Assembly: GCA_026414995.1 (NCBI GenBank)
Contig: JAOAHY010000010.1
Location: forward strand, 1-42,591
Direction of reading: 5' to 3'
Source: Caldisericia bacterium
GTDB taxonomy: Bacteria > Caldisericota > Caldisericia > B22-G15
Length of the DNA stretch: 42,591 nucleotides
This document shows positions 1 through 8,746 of the stretch, piece after piece. The position numbers were made by a program, and so were the translations under genes. A model generated the notes under the pieces. The model had not been told where the DNA came from, ran no database searches, and was given only the letters and a program-made list of their open reading frames with translations. The stretch's first letter is position 1. Each line of letters starts with the position of its first letter.

Positions 1-253
1 GACCTGGACAATCTATATGAGCGTAATGCCTCTTTTCAGTTTCATACTCAACATGTGAAATGTTTATTGTAATACCTCTTGCTTTTTCTTCTGGAGCATT
101 ATCAATTGACCAGAAGTCTCTAAATTGTGTTCTTCCTAAAGTTGCTAAAACCTTTGTTATTGCAGAGGTTAATGTTGTTTTACCATGGTCAATGTGACCA
201 ATGGTTCCTACATTCACATGAGGTTTAGTTCTTTCAAATTTCTCTTTTGCCAT
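1..253 (-). CDS. tuf: Elongation factor Tu, N-terminal part (runs off window start)
   Basis: EF-Tu is the GTPase that brings aminoacyl-tRNA to the ribosome. Only about the first 84 residues are inside the window. They start [20 protein letters not shown] and contain the P-loop GHIDHGKTT, the switch I element ARGITI and the beginning of the DxxG motif (HIDCPG) where the window ends. The ATG at 253 is preceded by a strong AAGGAGGT Shine-Dalgarno that overlaps the fusA stop region, so tuf is the last visible gene of the rpsL-rpsG-fusA-tuf str operon and is presumably co-transcribed and translationally coupled with fusA. Identification is secure; nothing can be said of the C-terminal domains. Confidence 0.97.
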   Translation of the reverse strand, partial: MAKEKFERTKPHVNVGTIGHIDHGKTTLTSAITKVLATLGRTQFRDFWSIDNAPEEKARGITINISHVEYETEKRHYAHIDCPG

Positions 254-268
254 ATTCGTTCTACCTCC

Positions 269-2356
269 TTAAAATACATTCTCAATTCCTCTAACCCTTT
301 TAATTATTTTTTCGTATACGGGTTGAGGAACCACTTCATATTTGCTAAATTGCATAGTATAACTTGCTCTTCCCTGACTTAATGAACGAAGTTCTGTTGC
401 ATACCCAAAAAGTTCTGCTAAAGGAATTAATGCTTCAATTATTCTTAAGTTTCCTTCACTCAAAATGTTGTTTATTTTTCCTCTTCTTAATGATATGCCT
501 TGAATAATATCTCCGAGATAATTTTCTGGAGTGATGATTTCAACCTCCATTATTGGTTCAAGTAGAATTGGACCGGCTTTTCTTGCTCCTTCTTTAAATG
601 CTTTTGATGCAGCAATTCTATATGCAATCTCAGATGAATCAACAGGGTGGTATGAACCATCAATTAATTCAACACCAATGTTAATTGCTGGATATCCAAG
701 AACTATTCCAGTCTCAAGGGAACCTCTTACTCCATCTTCAACTGCAGGTATAAATTCATCTGGAATTACACCACCTCTTATTTTGTTAACAAACACAAAT
801 TTCTGATCTTTCACTGGAAATATTTTTAACACAACATGTCCATACAAGCCCTTTCCACCGCTTTGTCTTATATATTTTCCTTCTTCAATAACTTCTTTTG
901 TAATAGTCTCTCTATAATTAACTTCAGGTTTTCCGATTTTTGCTTCAACACCAAATTCTCTTGTTAATCTATCAACTATTATTTCAAGATGAAGTTCACC
1001 CATTCCAGAAACAATAGTTTGACCTGTTTCTTCATCATATCTTACCTTAAAAGTTGGATCTTCAAGAGCGAATTTTCTTAAAGCAAGAGATAGTTTATCT
1101 TGTTCTGATTCAGATTTTGGTTCAATTGCAATTGAAATAACAGGTTCTGGAAATTCAATTTTTTCTAAAACAATTGGATATTTCTCATCACATATTGTAT
1201 CTCCTGTTACACTATCTTTTAAACCAACAATACCTCCAAGTTCTCCTGCCTTTAACTCTTTTATATCCTCTCTTTTGTTTGCATGTAATCTTAAAATTCT
1301 TGAGACTCTCTCTTTTCTTTTCAAATTAGGGTTATAAACATATGAACCTGATGAAATAACACCAGAATAAACTCTTATATAATGAAGTTGACCAATATAA
1401 GGATCATTTTGAACTTTAAAAACAAGTGCTGTTAATGGATCATCAATTGAGTGGTTCCTTAATTCTTCTTTTCCATTTTCAGGATTTATTCCTTTTATAG
1501 GTGGAATATCGAGTGGAGATGGTAAATAATCAACTATAGCATCTAGAAGAGGTTGTATTCCTTTATTTTTAAGAGAACTTCCAAAAAGCAAAGGATAGAA
1601 ATACCCTTTAATTGTTCCATATCTTATGGCTCTCTTTATTTCATCATGAGTAATCTCTTCACCATTTATATATTTTTCTAATAGTTTGTCATCAGATTCG
1701 CAAACCCTTTCAATTAGTTCATTTCTTAATTTCTCTATTTCTGAGTCAATTTCACAAGGAACAGTTTCATATTCTTCACCAGTGCCTTCATTTGACCAAA
1801 TATATTTTTTAAGTTCAATTAAATCAATAACTCCTGAAAATTTTTCTTCTTGACCAATGGGAAGTTGAACCAAAAGTGGGTTAACATTTAATTTTTCTTT
1901 TATTGTTTCTATAACTTTATGATAATTTGCTCCTGTTCTATCCATCTTATTTACAAAAATTATTCTTGGGACTTTATATTTTGATGCTTGTCTCCATACA
2001 GTTTCTGTTTGAGGTTGAACTCCACTAACTCCTTCAAGGATAACTATTACTCCATCCAAAACTCTTAAGGATCTTTCAACTTCAGCTGTGAAGTCCACAT
2101 GACCTGGTGTGTCTATAATGTTAATAATAGAATCTCTCCAGAAACAAGTTGTGACTGCTGATGTTATTGTTATTCCTCTTTCTTTTTCTTGAATCATATA
2201 GTCCATTGTTGCTGTACCTTCATCAACATTTCCTAATCTATGAGTTTTCCCAGTATAATATAATACTCTTTCTGTTGTGGTAGTTTTACCAGCATCAATA
2301 TGTGCTATAAATCCAATATTTCTTATTTTTTTGATTTCGTATCTATAAAACTCCAT
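269..2356 (-). CDS. fusA: Elongation factor G
   Basis: Ribosomal translocase GTPase. From the ATG at 2356 it is 695 residues, the normal length for bacterial EF-G. Visible motifs are the P-loop [19 protein letters not shown], switch [14 protein letters not shown] (G3), NKMDR (G4) and the C-terminal domain IV/V region containing [13 protein letters not shown]. The reading frame can be extended to a GTG at 2362, but the ATG at 2356 overlaps the rpsG stop (TAATG) and has AGGTGG just upstream, so I prefer it. It lies between rpsG and tuf, 15 bases from tuf, in the standard str-operon order. Nothing unusual in the sequence. Confidence 0.98.
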   Translation of the reverse strand: MEFYRYEIKKIRNIGFIAHIDAGKTTTTERVLYYTGKTHRLGNVDEGTATMDYMIQEKERGITITSAVTTCFWRDSIINIIDTPGHVDFTAEVERSLRVLDGVIVILEGVSGVQPQTETVWRQASKYKVPRIIFVNKMDRTGANYHKVIETIKEKLNVNPLLVQLPIGQEEKFSGVIDLIELKKYIWSNEGTGEEYETVPCEIDSEIEKLRNELIERVCESDDKLLEKYINGEEITHDEIKRAIRYGTIKGYFYPLLFGSSLKNKGIQPLLDAIVDYLPSPLDIPPIKGINPENGKEELRNHSIDDPLTALVFKVQNDPYIGQLHYIRVYSGVISSGSYVYNPNLKRKERVSRILRLHANKREDIKELKAGELGGIVGLKDSVTGDTICDEKYPIVLEKIEFPEPVISIAIEPKSESEQDKLSLALRKFALEDPTFKVRYDEETGQTIVSGMGELHLEIIVDRLTREFGVEAKIGKPEVNYRETITKEVIEEGKYIRQSGGKGLYGHVVLKIFPVKDQKFVFVNKIRGGVIPDEFIPAVEDGVRGSLETGIVLGYPAINIGVELIDGSYHPVDSSEIAYRIAASKAFKEGARKAGPILLEPIMEVEIITPENYLGDIIQGISLRRGKINNILSEGNLRIIEALIPLAELFGYATELRSLSQGRASYTMQFSKYEVVPQPVYEKIIKRVRGIENVF

Positions 2357-2826
2357 TACCACCTGAAATGAGCAAATGCTCTGTTTGCCTCAGCCATCTT
2401 GTGAGTCTCTTCTCTTTTCTTCATTGTTGCACCTTGATCTGAAAGAATATCAAGCATCTCTTTTGCTAACCTTTCAATCATTGTTTTCTCTCCTCTATCT
2501 CTTGCAAATTTAACTAACCATTTTAGAGCAATTTTTATTCCTCTTTGAGGTTCAACTTCAACTGGAATTTGATATGTTGCTCCACCAACTCTTCTTGGTT
2601 TTAACTCCACAAGTGGCCTTGCTTTATCTAAAACCTCTTGTAAAGCAATATCTCCTCTTTTACCTGTTTTCTCTTCGACAATTTTTAAAGCAGAATAGAC
2701 AATCTTTCTTGCCTTCTCTTTTTTTCCACCACTCATAACTTTATTTATTAATTTATGAACCAAAACACTTCCATACACTAAATCTGGCTCAATTTCTCTT
2801 GGTTTAACAGGACCTTTTCTAGGCAC
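2356..2826 (-). CDS. rpsG: 30S ribosomal protein S7
   Basis: S7 is a primary 16S rRNA-binding protein that organises the head of the small subunit. The 156-residue product starts [20 protein letters not shown] and ends [12 protein letters not shown], both typical of bacterial S7. The start codon is GTG, overlapping the rpsL stop (TAGTG) and preceded by GGAGGTG, so translation is coupled to rpsL; its own stop overlaps the fusA start. In E. coli S7 represses its own operon by binding the rpsL-rpsG junction. Here the two genes overlap with no spacer, so that control site cannot exist in the E. coli form. Confidence 0.98.
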   Translation of the reverse strand: MPRKGPVKPREIEPDLVYGSVLVHKLINKVMSGGKKEKARKIVYSALKIVEEKTGKRGDIALQEVLDKARPLVELKPRRVGGATYQIPVEVEPQRGIKIALKWLVKFARDRGEKTMIERLAKEMLDILSDQGATMKKREETHKMAEANRAFAHFRW

Positions 2827-3212
2827 TATTCACCTCCTACCTTTTTAGGTCTTTTAGCACCATATTTTGATCTTCCTTGTTTTCTTCCCTCAACTCCTGC
2901 ACAATCATAAACTCCTCTAACAATATGGTATCTAACACCTGGAAGATCTTTAACTCTTCCTCCTCTTACAAGAACAACTGAGTGCTCTTGAAGATTATGT
3001 CCTATTCCAGGAATATATGCAATAACTTCTCTTCCATTTGAGAGTCTCACCTTTGCAACTTTTCTTAATGCAGAGTTAGGTTTTTTAGGAGTGGTTGTAT
3101 AAACTTTTATACAAACGCCTCTTTTAAATGGATTTCCTTCTAAATCCTTTGAACGAGACTTACTTATAACTTTTTCTCTAGGTTTTCTTATTAATTGGTT
3201 AATTGTTGGCAT
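2826..3212 (-). CDS. rpsL: 30S ribosomal protein S12
   Basis: S12 is the decoding-site protein of the small subunit. The 128-residue sequence starts [20 protein letters not shown], carries the conserved loop [12 protein letters not shown] with lysines at 43 and 44, and the second loop [12 protein letters not shown]43 is the residue classically changed in streptomycin-resistant mutants and is wild type here. ATG at 3212 with GGAGG upstream. First gene of the str operon, behind a consensus promoter at 3302-3329 and an untranslated leader of about 80 bases holding two hairpins. Confidence 0.98.
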   Translation of the reverse strand: MPTINQLIRKPREKVISKSRSKDLEGNPFKRGVCIKVYTTTPKKPNSALRKVAKVRLSNGREVIAYIPGIGHNLQEHSVVLVRGGRVKDLPGVRYHIVRGVYDCAGVEGRKQGRSKYGAKRPKKVGGE

Positions 3213-3244
3213 AAAACCTCCTCATATCTTCTAAAAAAATTTTT

Positions 3245-3292
3245 GGCTAAAATTAGCCTTAAAAATTTCAAAAAACTCTATTCAAAATAGAG
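3245..3292 (-). promoter_or_regulatory. Two inverted repeats in the str operon leader
   Basis: The leader between the promoter and rpsL holds a 7-bp stem with a 3-base loop (CTCTATT / AATAGAG, 3276-3292), which would lie very near the 5' end of the transcript. Downstream is a GGCTAA / TTAGCC inverted repeat (3245-3258) flanked by A and T runs. The second could act as a weak attenuator because T-rich sequence follows it on the transcribed strand. Function is inferred only. Confidence 0.4.
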
Positions 3293-3301
3293 CAAATTAA
3301 A

Positions 3302-3329
3302 ATTATACATTATATTACAACTTTGTCAA
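3302..3329 (-). promoter_or_regulatory. Promoter of the str operon
   Basis: On the minus strand TTGACA (3324-3329) is followed after 16 bases by TATAAT (3302-3307), a perfect match to both sigma-70/A hexamers. It begins a few bases past the stop codon of the cation transporter gene upstream and drives rpsL-rpsG-fusA-tuf. Confidence 0.85.
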
Positions 3330-3333
3330 TAGA

Positions 3334-4245
3334 TTAAATTGGTTCTGCGTGAATTGTAACATTTGAATTTTTAATCTCTTTTTCTATTGCTTTTTCTACA
3401 ATACTTATTTTTTCATGAACTTCATTTAAAGTTCTATCACCTCTAAGTTTCACATGAAATGTAATTTCAATTTGATTTCCATAATCATGAATATGAATAT
3501 GATGAACATCCTCAATGAAATCAAATTTATTTGATATATCTTTAATTTTTTTAATAATGTTTTGAGATGGTTCTTCTCCTATTAAAAAACTACTTGACTC
3601 AAACAAAATAGAAATTCCAGTATAAATAATTAAAGCTGAAACTCCCATTCCAAAAATTCCATCAAGAATGAACAAACCATATTTAAAAGTAATAAAGCCA
3701 ATAATTATAAAAAGAGTTGCAATTGAATCACTTCTATGATGCCATGCATCTGCTTTTAGAGAAGAAGAATTAATTTTCTTACCTAGTTCATTTGAAATAA
3801 AAGTTAAAAATTCTTTAATTAAGATTGTAATTATTAATATAAAAATAATTAATATATTTACATCAATTTTTATTGGATTCTTAAATCTATGGTAAGAGTT
3901 TATAAAAAATTCAAAACCAACATAAATAAGAAGAATTGACATAAAAATTGCGATAATTTTTTCAATTCTACCATGACCAAATGGGTGTCTTTTATCTGGT
4001 TTTTTTGATGAAAGGTAAAATCCTATTATAACCATAATCGAAGTTAAAATATCTGAAAGTGTATGAAAAGCATCAGCTCTAAGTGAAATTGAATTTAATA
4101 AAATGCTTAAATAAAATTTAACTAAAAAAATTATTAAATTAAAAATTGAAGAAATGGTTCCTTCAAAAATTCCAAAATTTTTGAACTGATCTCCTTTATC
4201 GAGTTTAAAAAATTTAATTACAAAATTTATTATCTTCTCTTTCAT
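3334..4245 (-). CDS. Cation diffusion facilitator family transporter
   Basis: Predicted inner-membrane proton-coupled exporter of divalent metals (Zn, Fe, Mn or Co type; the metal cannot be told). The 303-residue protein has about six hydrophobic segments, the two metal-binding helices with paired H/D residues (ADAFHTLSD in helix 2 and ADAWHHRSD in helix 5), the GHGRIEK loop after helix 3 and a C-terminal cytoplasmic domain (about 210-303) with histidines in the stretch DVHHIHIHDYG. The ATG at 4245 has no Shine-Dalgarno, but a TTGACA-N16-TAAAAT promoter ends only 9 bases upstream, which implies a nearly leaderless mRNA. It stands alone between a terminator and the str promoter. Confidence 0.9.
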   Translation of the reverse strand: MKEKIINFVIKFFKLDKGDQFKNFGIFEGTISSIFNLIIFLVKFYLSILLNSISLRADAFHTLSDILTSIMVIIGFYLSSKKPDKRHPFGHGRIEKIIAIFMSILLIYVGFEFFINSYHRFKNPIKIDVNILIIFILIITILIKEFLTFISNELGKKINSSSLKADAWHHRSDSIATLFIIIGFITFKYGLFILDGIFGMGVSALIIYTGISILFESSSFLIGEEPSQNIIKKIKDISNKFDFIEDVHHIHIHDYGNQIEITFHVKLRGDRTLNEVHEKISIVEKAIEKEIKNSNVTIHAEPI

Positions 4246-4254
4246 TATTTCAAT

Positions 4255-4282
4255 ATTTTATTCCAAAAAAGATTTGTGTCAA
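4255..4282 (-). promoter_or_regulatory. Promoter of the CDF transporter gene (near-leaderless)
   Basis: Minus strand TTGACA (4277-4282), 16-base spacer, TAAAAT (4255-4260). Only 9 bases separate the -10 box from the ATG at 4245, so transcription should start about 3 bases before the start codon. The promoter sits directly behind the terminator stem of the upstream nucleotidase gene. Confidence 0.7.
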
Positions 4283-4287
4283 ATTAA

Positions 4288-4320
4288 TAAGAGGCAGGGA
4301 TAATAACACCCTGCCTCTTA
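4288..4320 (-). terminator. Hairpin terminator after the nucleotidase gene
   Basis: A perfect 12-bp stem (TAAGAGGCAGGG at 4288-4299, complement at 4309-4320) with a 9-base loop. It lies 27 bases past the stop of the 5'-nucleotidase gene. On the minus strand it is followed by TTATTAATTTG, a mediocre U tract. It is clearly more GC-rich than its surroundings and insulates the next promoter. Confidence 0.75.
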
Positions 4321-4346
4321 AAAAAATTCTTTTTAACTAATCTTGT

Positions 4347-7300
4347 TTAATCTTCTACATATACTATTCTTCCTTCAACTTGAGGATTAAGAGGTGTGCG
4401 TTTCTTAATATATTCAACAAAATCATCCCTCATCCAATTTCCAGTAACCCAAACTAAGGATTTTGAATTTTTAAAGGAGGTATATCCATCTCCACCTGCA
4501 GCCATAAAATCATTTGTTGCAACAGTATATACCTTATCTAGTTCAATTGGTTTTCCTTTAATTAAAACTTCAACAACTCTACTCATTGGTGGCTTCTTTT
4601 TGTTAACCTTAACTACTAAACCTGAAACTTGAGGAAATCTACCAGCCCCTGCTTCAATCTGCGAGAAACCATTTTCAAGTGCAGCAAGTATATCTTTTCC
4701 AGTAAGTTCAATTTTTACTATAAGATTATCAAAAGGAAGAACATTATAAACATCTCCAATTTTAATTGATCCCTTTTTAATACTCGCTCTTATTCCTCCA
4801 CCATTTGTTATTGCAATATCTGAATTTGCCAACTCTCTCATCATATCCGCAATTAAGTTTCCTAAATTTGTCTCTTTACTTCTCACATTTGCTCTCTCTC
4901 CATCAAGGTCAACTAAAGTTTCACCAATCACTACTTCCATTTCTTTTTTCAATTTTTCTTCATATGGTGTAATAAGTGATTTAATAGTATCGTCCTCTTT
5001 TATTGAATCTGTAATTGGGATTAATGTATATCTAAAGTTCTTTAATTTTGAACCAGAATATGTATTTTCAAAGTCAAGATAAATTCTTCCTAAATTCAAT
5101 CCTTTTTCTCCTGTCTGTACAATGTAAACTCCATTTACTAAATCTGCTTGTTTTAAAACAGTATGAGTATGACCACCTATAATTAAATTAATTCCAGAAA
5201 CATTAGAAGCAAGAGTTTTGTCATCATCTCCTGCTCCATCATTATATCCTAAGTGTGAAATTGCTATAACAAAATCAACTTCTTCTTTTTTAAGAGTTTC
5301 AACTGTAGTTTTTGATGTATCAATTGGATCAAGTATTTTTAATCCCTCTATTCCTTTTGGATTAACTAGAATTGGCAATTCTTTTGTTTCTAATCCAAAG
5401 AATCCTAATTTTAAAGTTGAAAATTCAAGTGTATCATATGCTTTAGGTGCAAATGTTTTTCCTGTTGAAGTATCAATTAAATTTGCACAAAGGTAAGTAT
5501 ATTTTGCTTCTTTTATTCTTTGAAGTGTTAACTCTTTCCCCCAATCAAATTCATGATTTCCAAAAGTTGCGTAGTTATATCCCATTGCATTATAAATTTC
5601 AACAACATTTTGACCTTTAAAGAAGTTTGCTATATTTGCACCTTGAAGGTGATCTCCAGCATCTATTAAGATCGTATTTGGATTTTTTGCTTTTTCTTCT
5701 TTGACAATAGTATAAATTCTTGCAAGACCACCATTTTTAGCATCTGTTCCGCTTAAATAACCATGGAAATCATTTGTGTGAAGAATTGTAATAACTGGAA
5801 ATCTTGCATTAACAATTAATTCGAGAGCTTCTCCAAGTGTTAATTTTTTATTTGGTTCAAGTTTGTTATCTTTCGGTTTAACTATACCTTTTAGAATTGC
5901 CCATGCAAAAGTATTTCTAGCCCATGATGAAATCAAAGCACTATCTTCGAATTTATTAAGAATAGAACTATCTACTTTTTGAGCATCCTTTAGACCTCCA
6001 ATAGTGTATACAGTCATAAGAATAGCTTCCTCTTTTGTTATTGGAAGTCCAGGGAAAAATGTTCCATATCCTGTTAAAATTCCATAATCAACTTTAAGTT
6101 CATTTAATGTGAATTCTGTTGATTTACTTAATAAATATAAGAAGTGATTCTTTGTTAAAGTCATAGATGGATCAATATCATAAACTTTATATGGATAAGT
6201 ATCAATTTTTACATTTCTAAAAAATGTATCAAAAATATTTTTTCTAGAATCAAGAAGATAAGCTGCACTTGGATACATTTTCCAGTTGTTATCAACTTCT
6301 GGATAAATTAATTTTTTCTTTTGTATATATTCAATAATTAAATTTCTAATTTCTTCATCAGACTTCCATAAAAGTGGTGCATTTGCAAGCATTGTATAAC
6401 CGCCACCACCATTTCCTCTATAATTATTTACAGCAAGTTTAAATTTCTGTGTCATTGAAACAGGTTTTCCCTTATAAGTCATCTTTATAACTCTTTGACC
6501 AATGGGCTTTGTAATATCAACTTCATATTCTATTCCTTGGACTGTATCAAAGTTATATCCCCTTATGTTTGGATTAACAAGTGGAGTATCTGTTAAACCA
6601 AAATCGTATGTATTGTAATATCTATATGACCATTCTAGTGCTTCTTTTATATCTTTTCCTGTTACCTCTTTTACCCAAAGAGTATTTTCATAAATATAAA
6701 GCGAATAGACATCTCTAACTTTGATTGCGCCTTTTTGCCACACTGGAGGTACAGTTGGAAGCATTGCTGCTATAGAAATATCTGCTCCTGTTATCTCAAG
6801 TTGAACTTTATGTATCAAATCTAACATAGCATTATCCATTAACCTACAATTTGTACCATCAATTGTTTCAACTGCTTCTCCAATTGGGGAGTCAACATAT
6901 TTAACAGTCTTATCGTGATAATCCTTTACAAGATCTAATATTTCTTGTGCTGCTTCAACTTTATCATCTACAACTAAATTGACGCCTTCTTTTTTAACAA
7001 TTTTCCATTTATCCCCAGATTTTTCTAAAGTTATATCAAGTTTTGCTAATGCTTGACCCCAATTACTTGGTTGTACACATAAAACACCATTTCTTAAAAA
7101 TGGTGCGATATTATAATGATCATGACCAGTAATTAATATATCTATTTCAGGATATTTCTGAACAATTGCATCTGCAACATTTCCTTCTCTTAAAGGTTCA
7201 AGATATTTGAAATTCTTTGTATCATTACCAAATTCGAAACCCATATGTGCAGATACAATTAAAACATCAACTTGTGGTCTTAAAAGTTTTACATATTTTC

Positions 7301-7919
7301 CTACTGCTTCAACTGCATCTGTAAATTTATGACCCTTTAAATTATATGATGGAGTTACAGTGTTTGTTTCTTGAGTTGTAACTCCGATTATTCCAATTTT
7401 TATTCCATTAACTTCTTTAATAATGTATGGTTTAAGAGGATTTTCTCCAGTTGCCTCATTAATCATATTTGCAGATAAAAATGGAAAGTTAGCGTCTTTT
7501 TGAACTTTAACAAGCCAATCATAACCATAATCTTGAATCTCATGATTACCTATAACCATTGCATCATAACCCATATAATTCATAACAAGCATCATTGGAT
7601 GAGTTTTCTCTTTTTCTATTTTTGTGAAATAATATGTAAGAGGTGTACCTTGAATATTATCGCCATTACTAATTAAAACAACATTTGGGTTTTCTTTTTT
7701 AACTTGTTTTATAAGAGTGTAAACTTTTGCAAGTCCTCTATTTGCTGATTTCAGAGTGTAATAATCAATTGGGTATACATTTCCATGCTCATCAGATGTT
7801 GCAAGAACTGTAATTTTTGTTTGATTTTGGTTTACTTTAGAATAAGAAATGTTTAATAACCCAAAGATTAACGAAAAAACTAAAATTAAAGTTAATAAAA
7901 TTTTTGAAAATTTACCCAT
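4347..7919 (-). CDS. Secreted tandem 5'-nucleotidase/cyclic phosphodiesterase with internal SLH region
   Basis: Likely exported, surface-bound metallophosphoesterase that removes phosphate from nucleotides. The 1190-residue protein has a signal peptide (1-27) and two complete UshA-like modules. Module 1 (about 35-545) has the metallophosphoesterase motifs TSDEHGN (42-47), NGDN (85-88), GNHE (124-127) and GHDH (265-268), then the substrate-binding domain ending NNYRGNGGGGY. Module 2 (about 709-1190) has HTNDFHG (714-720), DAGDHLQG, FGNHEFDWG, GGHTHT and TNDFMAAGGDGYTSF. Between them (about 579-706) lies sequence resembling S-layer homology repeats (FEDSALISSWARNTFAWAI, then LTLGEALELI). The ATG has GGAGGTTAGG upstream. 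It is transcribed divergently from a two-component system, which may regulate it. Confidence 0.9.
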   Translation of the reverse strand: MGKFSKILLTLILVFSLIFGLLNISYSKVNQNQTKITVLATSDEHGNVYPIDYYTLKSANRGLAKVYTLIKQVKKENPNVVLISNGDNIQGTPLTYYFTKIEKEKTHPMMLVMNYMGYDAMVIGNHEIQDYGYDWLVKVQKDANFPFLSANMINEATGENPLKPYIIKEVNGIKIGIIGVTTQETNTVTPSYNLKGHKFTDAVEAVGKYVKLLRPQVDVLIVSAHMGFEFGNDTKNFKYLEPLREGNVADAIVQKYPEIDILITGHDHYNIAPFLRNGVLCVQPSNWGQALAKLDITLEKSGDKWKIVKKEGVNLVVDDKVEAAQEILDLVKDYHDKTVKYVDSPIGEAVETIDGTNCRLMDNAMLDLIHKVQLEITGADISIAAMLPTVPPVWQKGAIKVRDVYSLYIYENTLWVKEVTGKDIKEALEWSYRYYNTYDFGLTDTPLVNPNIRGYNFDTVQGIEYEVDITKPIGQRVIKMTYKGKPVSMTQKFKLAVNNYRGNGGGGYTMLANAPLLWKSDEEIRNLIIEYIQKKKLIYPEVDNNWKMYPSAAYLLDSRKNIFDTFFRNVKIDTYPYKVYDIDPSMTLTKNHFLYLLSKSTEFTLNELKVDYGILTGYGTFFPGLPITKEEAILMTVYTIGGLKDAQKVDSSILNKFEDSALISSWARNTFAWAILKGIVKPKDNKLEPNKKLTLGEALELIVNARFPVITILHTNDFHGYLSGTDAKNGGLARIYTIVKEEKAKNPNTILIDAGDHLQGANIANFFKGQNVVEIYNAMGYNYATFGNHEFDWGKELTLQRIKEAKYTYLCANLIDTSTGKTFAPKAYDTLEFSTLKLGFFGLETKELPILVNPKGIEGLKILDPIDTSKTTVETLKKEEVDFVIAISHLGYNDGAGDDDKTLASNVSGINLIIGGHTHTVLKQADLVNGVYIVQTGEKGLNLGRIYLDFENTYSGSKLKNFRYTLIPITDSIKEDDTIKSLITPYEEKLKKEMEVVIGETLVDLDGERANVRSKETNLGNLIADMMRELANSDIAITNGGGIRASIKKGSIKIGDVYNVLPFDNLIVKIELTGKDILAALENGFSQIEAGAGRFPQVSGLVVKVNKKKPPMSRVVEVLIKGKPIELDKVYTVATNDFMAAGGDGYTSFKNSKSLVWVTGNWMRDDFVEYIKKRTPLNPQVEGRIVYVED

Positions 7920-7990
7920 AACCTAACCTCCTAAAGATTTAGATTTAAAATTTTTAATTTATCACCTCCTTTTCCTTAAATAGCAATATA

Positions 7991-8048
7991 ATTATACCTC
8001 AATTATTTGTTAATTAAATTTTAAAAATAAATTTATATTTCTTAACAA
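7991..8048. promoter_or_regulatory. Divergent control region with TTGTTAA/TTAACAA inverted repeat
   Basis: Between the nucleotidase and response-regulator genes an inverted pair TTGTTAA (8007-8013) and TTAACAA (8042-8048) lies 35 bases centre to centre. The first abuts the nucleotidase promoter (TATAAT on the minus strand, 7991-7996, with no good -35 box). The second is the -35 box of the regulator promoter. TTAACA-type repeats are the known PhoP box of Bacillus, so activation by the neighbouring regulator under phosphate limitation is a reasonable guess, not shown. Confidence 0.45.
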
Positions 8049-8070
8049 TTCCTTAATAATTTATTATTAT
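8042..8070 (+). promoter_or_regulatory. Promoter of the two-component operon (leaderless)
   Basis: TTAACA (8042-8047), 17 bases, TATTAT (8065-8070). The ATG of the response regulator is at 8081, ten bases after the -10 box, and no Shine-Dalgarno lies between, so the mRNA should start at or within a few bases of the start codon. Confidence 0.6.
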
Positions 8071-8080
8071 AAATTTAGTT

Positions 8081-8746
8081 ATGAAGATTCTTATAATTGA
8101 GGATGATAAAGAGATTTCAAAACTTATAAAATTATATCTTGAAAAAGAAGGATATGAGATAATTTATTCATATAATGCGAATAATGGAATAGAAAAATTT
8201 TATGAAGAGAATCCAAATCTTATAATACTTGACCTTATGCTTCCAGATTTTTCTGGTCTTAAAGTATTAGGGGATATAAAAAAGGAAAAAGATATACCAA
8301 TAATAATAATTACTGCCAAGGGAGAGGAAGACGATAGAGTTATTGGTTTCATCAAAGGAGCAGATGATTATATTACAAAACCTTTCAGTTTTAAAGAGCT
8401 TGTATTGAGAGTGAAGGCAGTTTTAAAAAGATATGGTGATGCTGATTTTATAAAATTTAAAGATTTAGAAATTTATCCTGAAAAATTTAAATTATTTAAA
8501 AACAAAGAAGAGGTCAAACTTTCATCTTTAGAATTTAAAATTTTTATGACACTATATAAAAATAAAGGTAAAGTTCTTTCAAGAGATGATATTCTTGATT
8601 CCGTACATGGATTTTATGGTGAGCCAGTTATTGATAGAAGCATAGATGTTCATATTACAAATTTAAGAAAAAAATTAAATGATGATCCAAAAAAACCTAA
8701 ATACATTGAAACAATTAGAGGAATAGGTTATAAAATGGTGGAATAA
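8081..8746 (+). CDS. OmpR/PhoB-family response regulator
   Basis: Cytoplasmic DNA-binding regulator phosphorylated by the kinase encoded next. The receiver domain (1-115) has the acidic cluster EDD at 7-9, phospho-acceptor D51 in LIILDLMLPD, the conserved threonine in IIITAK and K100 in TKPFS. The winged-helix domain (about 125-221) ends RGIGYKMVE as in the PhoB/OmpR class. Length is normal at 221 residues. Its stop codon overlaps the kinase start (TAATG). No ribosome binding site precedes the ATG. Divergence from the nucleotidase gene suggests that gene is a target; Pho or envelope-stress roles are both possible. Confidence 0.93.
   Translation: MKILIIEDDKEISKLIKLYLEKEGYEIIYSYNANNGIEKFYEENPNLIILDLMLPDFSGLKVLGDIKKEKDIPIIIITAKGEEDDRVIGFIKGADDYITKPFSFKELVLRVKAVLKRYGDADFIKFKDLEIYPEKFKLFKNKEEVKLSSLEFKIFMTLYKNKGKVLSRDDILDSVHGFYGEPVIDRSIDVHITNLRKKLNDDPKKPKYIETIRGIGYKMVE

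Noticed and set aside
185-382. Plus-strand open frame over the tuf/fusA boundary
   Set aside because: It is the mirror of tuf and fusA coding sequence, with no ribosome site and no recognisable protein pattern.
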